NCBI GenBank assembly: GCA_003219495.1
Contig: QHOZ01000225.1
Location: 1-7,868, forward strand
From: Verrucomicrobiota bacterium
GTDB taxonomy: Bacteria; Verrucomicrobiota; Verrucomicrobiae; Chthoniobacterales; UBA10450
Direction of reading: 5' to 3'
DNA length: 7,868 nucleotides
Part shown: positions 7,211 to 7,868 of the stretch, in pieces
Layout of the letters: each line of letters begins with the position of its first letter
Position numbering within the stretch: position 1 is the stretch's first letter
Program-made: the position numbers and the translations under genes
Notes under the pieces: generated by a model
What the model saw: only the letters and a program-made list of their open reading frames with translations
Database searches by the model: none
What the model was told of the DNA's origin: nothing

Positions 7211-7868
7211 ACGAATCTCAATCGCAATCCGGTCTGGTCCGCGCGCTCGGACCGATTGACGCGACGATGATCGTCATCGGGTCGATGATCGGCTCCGGAA
7301 TTTTTATCACCTCGGCGGAATCGGCGAGGTTAAGCGGTGCGCCCGGCTGGCTGCTGCTCGCTTGGACAATCGCCGGTTTGTTGACGATGAGCGGCGCGCT
7401 TTGCTGCTCCGAGCTGGCAACAATGATGCCGCGCGCCGGCGGAGTTTACGTTTTCTTTCGCGAAGCTTACGGCCCGGCGCTCGGATTTCTCTACGGGTGG
7501 ACATTGTTTCTCGTTGTCCAAACTGGAACGATCGCGGCGGTTGCGATCGCGTTCGCGAAATTCCTCGGTGTCTTCTTGCCGTCGGTTTCGCAAGACAACT
7601 ATCTTTTCATGCAAAACCCGATTCCGTTGGGCGCCGGCTACGCGATCAGTTTTTCAACACAACAGCTCGTCGCGATTTTCCTGATCGTGTTGCTCACGTG
7701 GACGAACACGCGCGGACTAAAGCTAGGCACGCTCGTGCAAAATATATTCACATTCACAAAAACCGCGGCGCTCGGCGGCGTTGTGCTCGTGGGATTCCTG
7801 CTCGGTTGGAGCGCAACCAGCGCCGCGCGCACCGCGGCGTGGTGGGACTCGTGGGCGAATGGTTGGAC
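7207..7868 (+). CDS. APC-superfamily amino acid permease, N-terminal part; 3' end outside window
   Basis: The reading frame is open from ATG 7207 to the window edge: 220 complete codons plus two bases, with no stop. The product starts with a short polar tail (MNESQSQSG), then ALGPIDATMIVIGSMIGSGI (14-31), including the GSMIGSGIF motif (25-33). That unwound first-helix motif binds the substrate backbone in APC transporters. It continues with SELATMMPRAGGVYVFFREA, YGPALGFLYGW and QNIFTFTKTAALGGVVLVGF, typical of the LAT/SteT-like amino acid exchanger branch. About six membrane helices are present, roughly half of a normal ~450-residue protein. The ATG overlaps the pxpA stop (ATGA), placing it in the pxpBCA operon. 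By context it may import 5-oxoproline or an amino acid that yields it; this is inference, since the family alone does not give the substrate. Confidence 0.92.
   Translation, partial: MNESQSQSGLVRALGPIDATMIVIGSMIGSGIFITSAESARLSGAPGWLLLAWTIAGLLTMSGALCCSELATMMPRAGGVYVFFREAYGPALGFLYGWTLFLVVQTGTIAAVAIAFAKFLGVFLPSVSQDNYLFMQNPIPLGAGYAISFSTQQLVAIFLIVLLTWTNTRGLKLGTLVQNIFTFTKTAALGGVVLVGFLLGWSATSAARTAAWWDSWANGW

Overview
The window is a dense stretch of bacterial chromosome: moderately high GC, overlapping stop/start codons, no mobile element, no CRISPR array and no RNA gene that I can see. The gene content and protein style suggest a soil-type Verrucomicrobiota, possibly close to Chthoniobacterales/Udaeobacter. 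The clues are a short RecO without cysteine motifs, an Omp25-like barrel with the NWTGFYLG motif near its N-terminus, and the codon style. This taxonomic guess comes from remembered family resemblance, not from a search.

Layout. Bases 2-475 (+) are the C-terminal end of dihydrolipoyl dehydrogenase (lpd), which entered the window already open. A complete MFS exporter follows on the minus strand (465-1766), tail to tail with lpd and overlapping it by 11 bp. A 112-bp divergent spacer leads to a secreted outer-membrane beta-barrel protein (1879-2829, +). Next is a compact + strand group: recO (2869-3447, GTG start), a secreted YceI-like protein (3444-4025, ATGA overlap) and a small membrane-anchored coiled-coil protein (4027-4281). 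A hairpin at 4282-4313 separates that group from a probable small peptide gene on the minus strand (4327-4479), whose 50-aa product carries a D-M-R-P-L-N-D-P-R-G-G motif. About 300 bp upstream of that peptide gene hold no convincing gene.

The right third is a 5-oxoproline (pyroglutamate) utilisation operon on the + strand: pxpB (4794-5510), pxpC (5507-6490), pxpA (6490-7210) and an APC-superfamily amino acid permease (7207 to the window end, open). Each junction is a 1- to 4-nt overlap, so the genes should be translationally coupled. PxpA, PxpB and PxpC together form the ATP-dependent 5-oxoprolinase that opens 5-oxoproline to glutamate, and the permease may supply the substrate or a related amino acid.

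The most notable anomaly is in pxpA. Its reading frame breaks at about 6688, where roughly 35 nt that other PxpA proteins have are missing. The gene is therefore split into a 66-residue N-terminal part and a C-terminal part in the next frame. Either the oxoprolinase is decaying in this genome or the assembly has an error there. The second item worth attention is the short D-x-x-P-x-x-D-P-R-G-G peptide. I see no clear novel multi-gene system.
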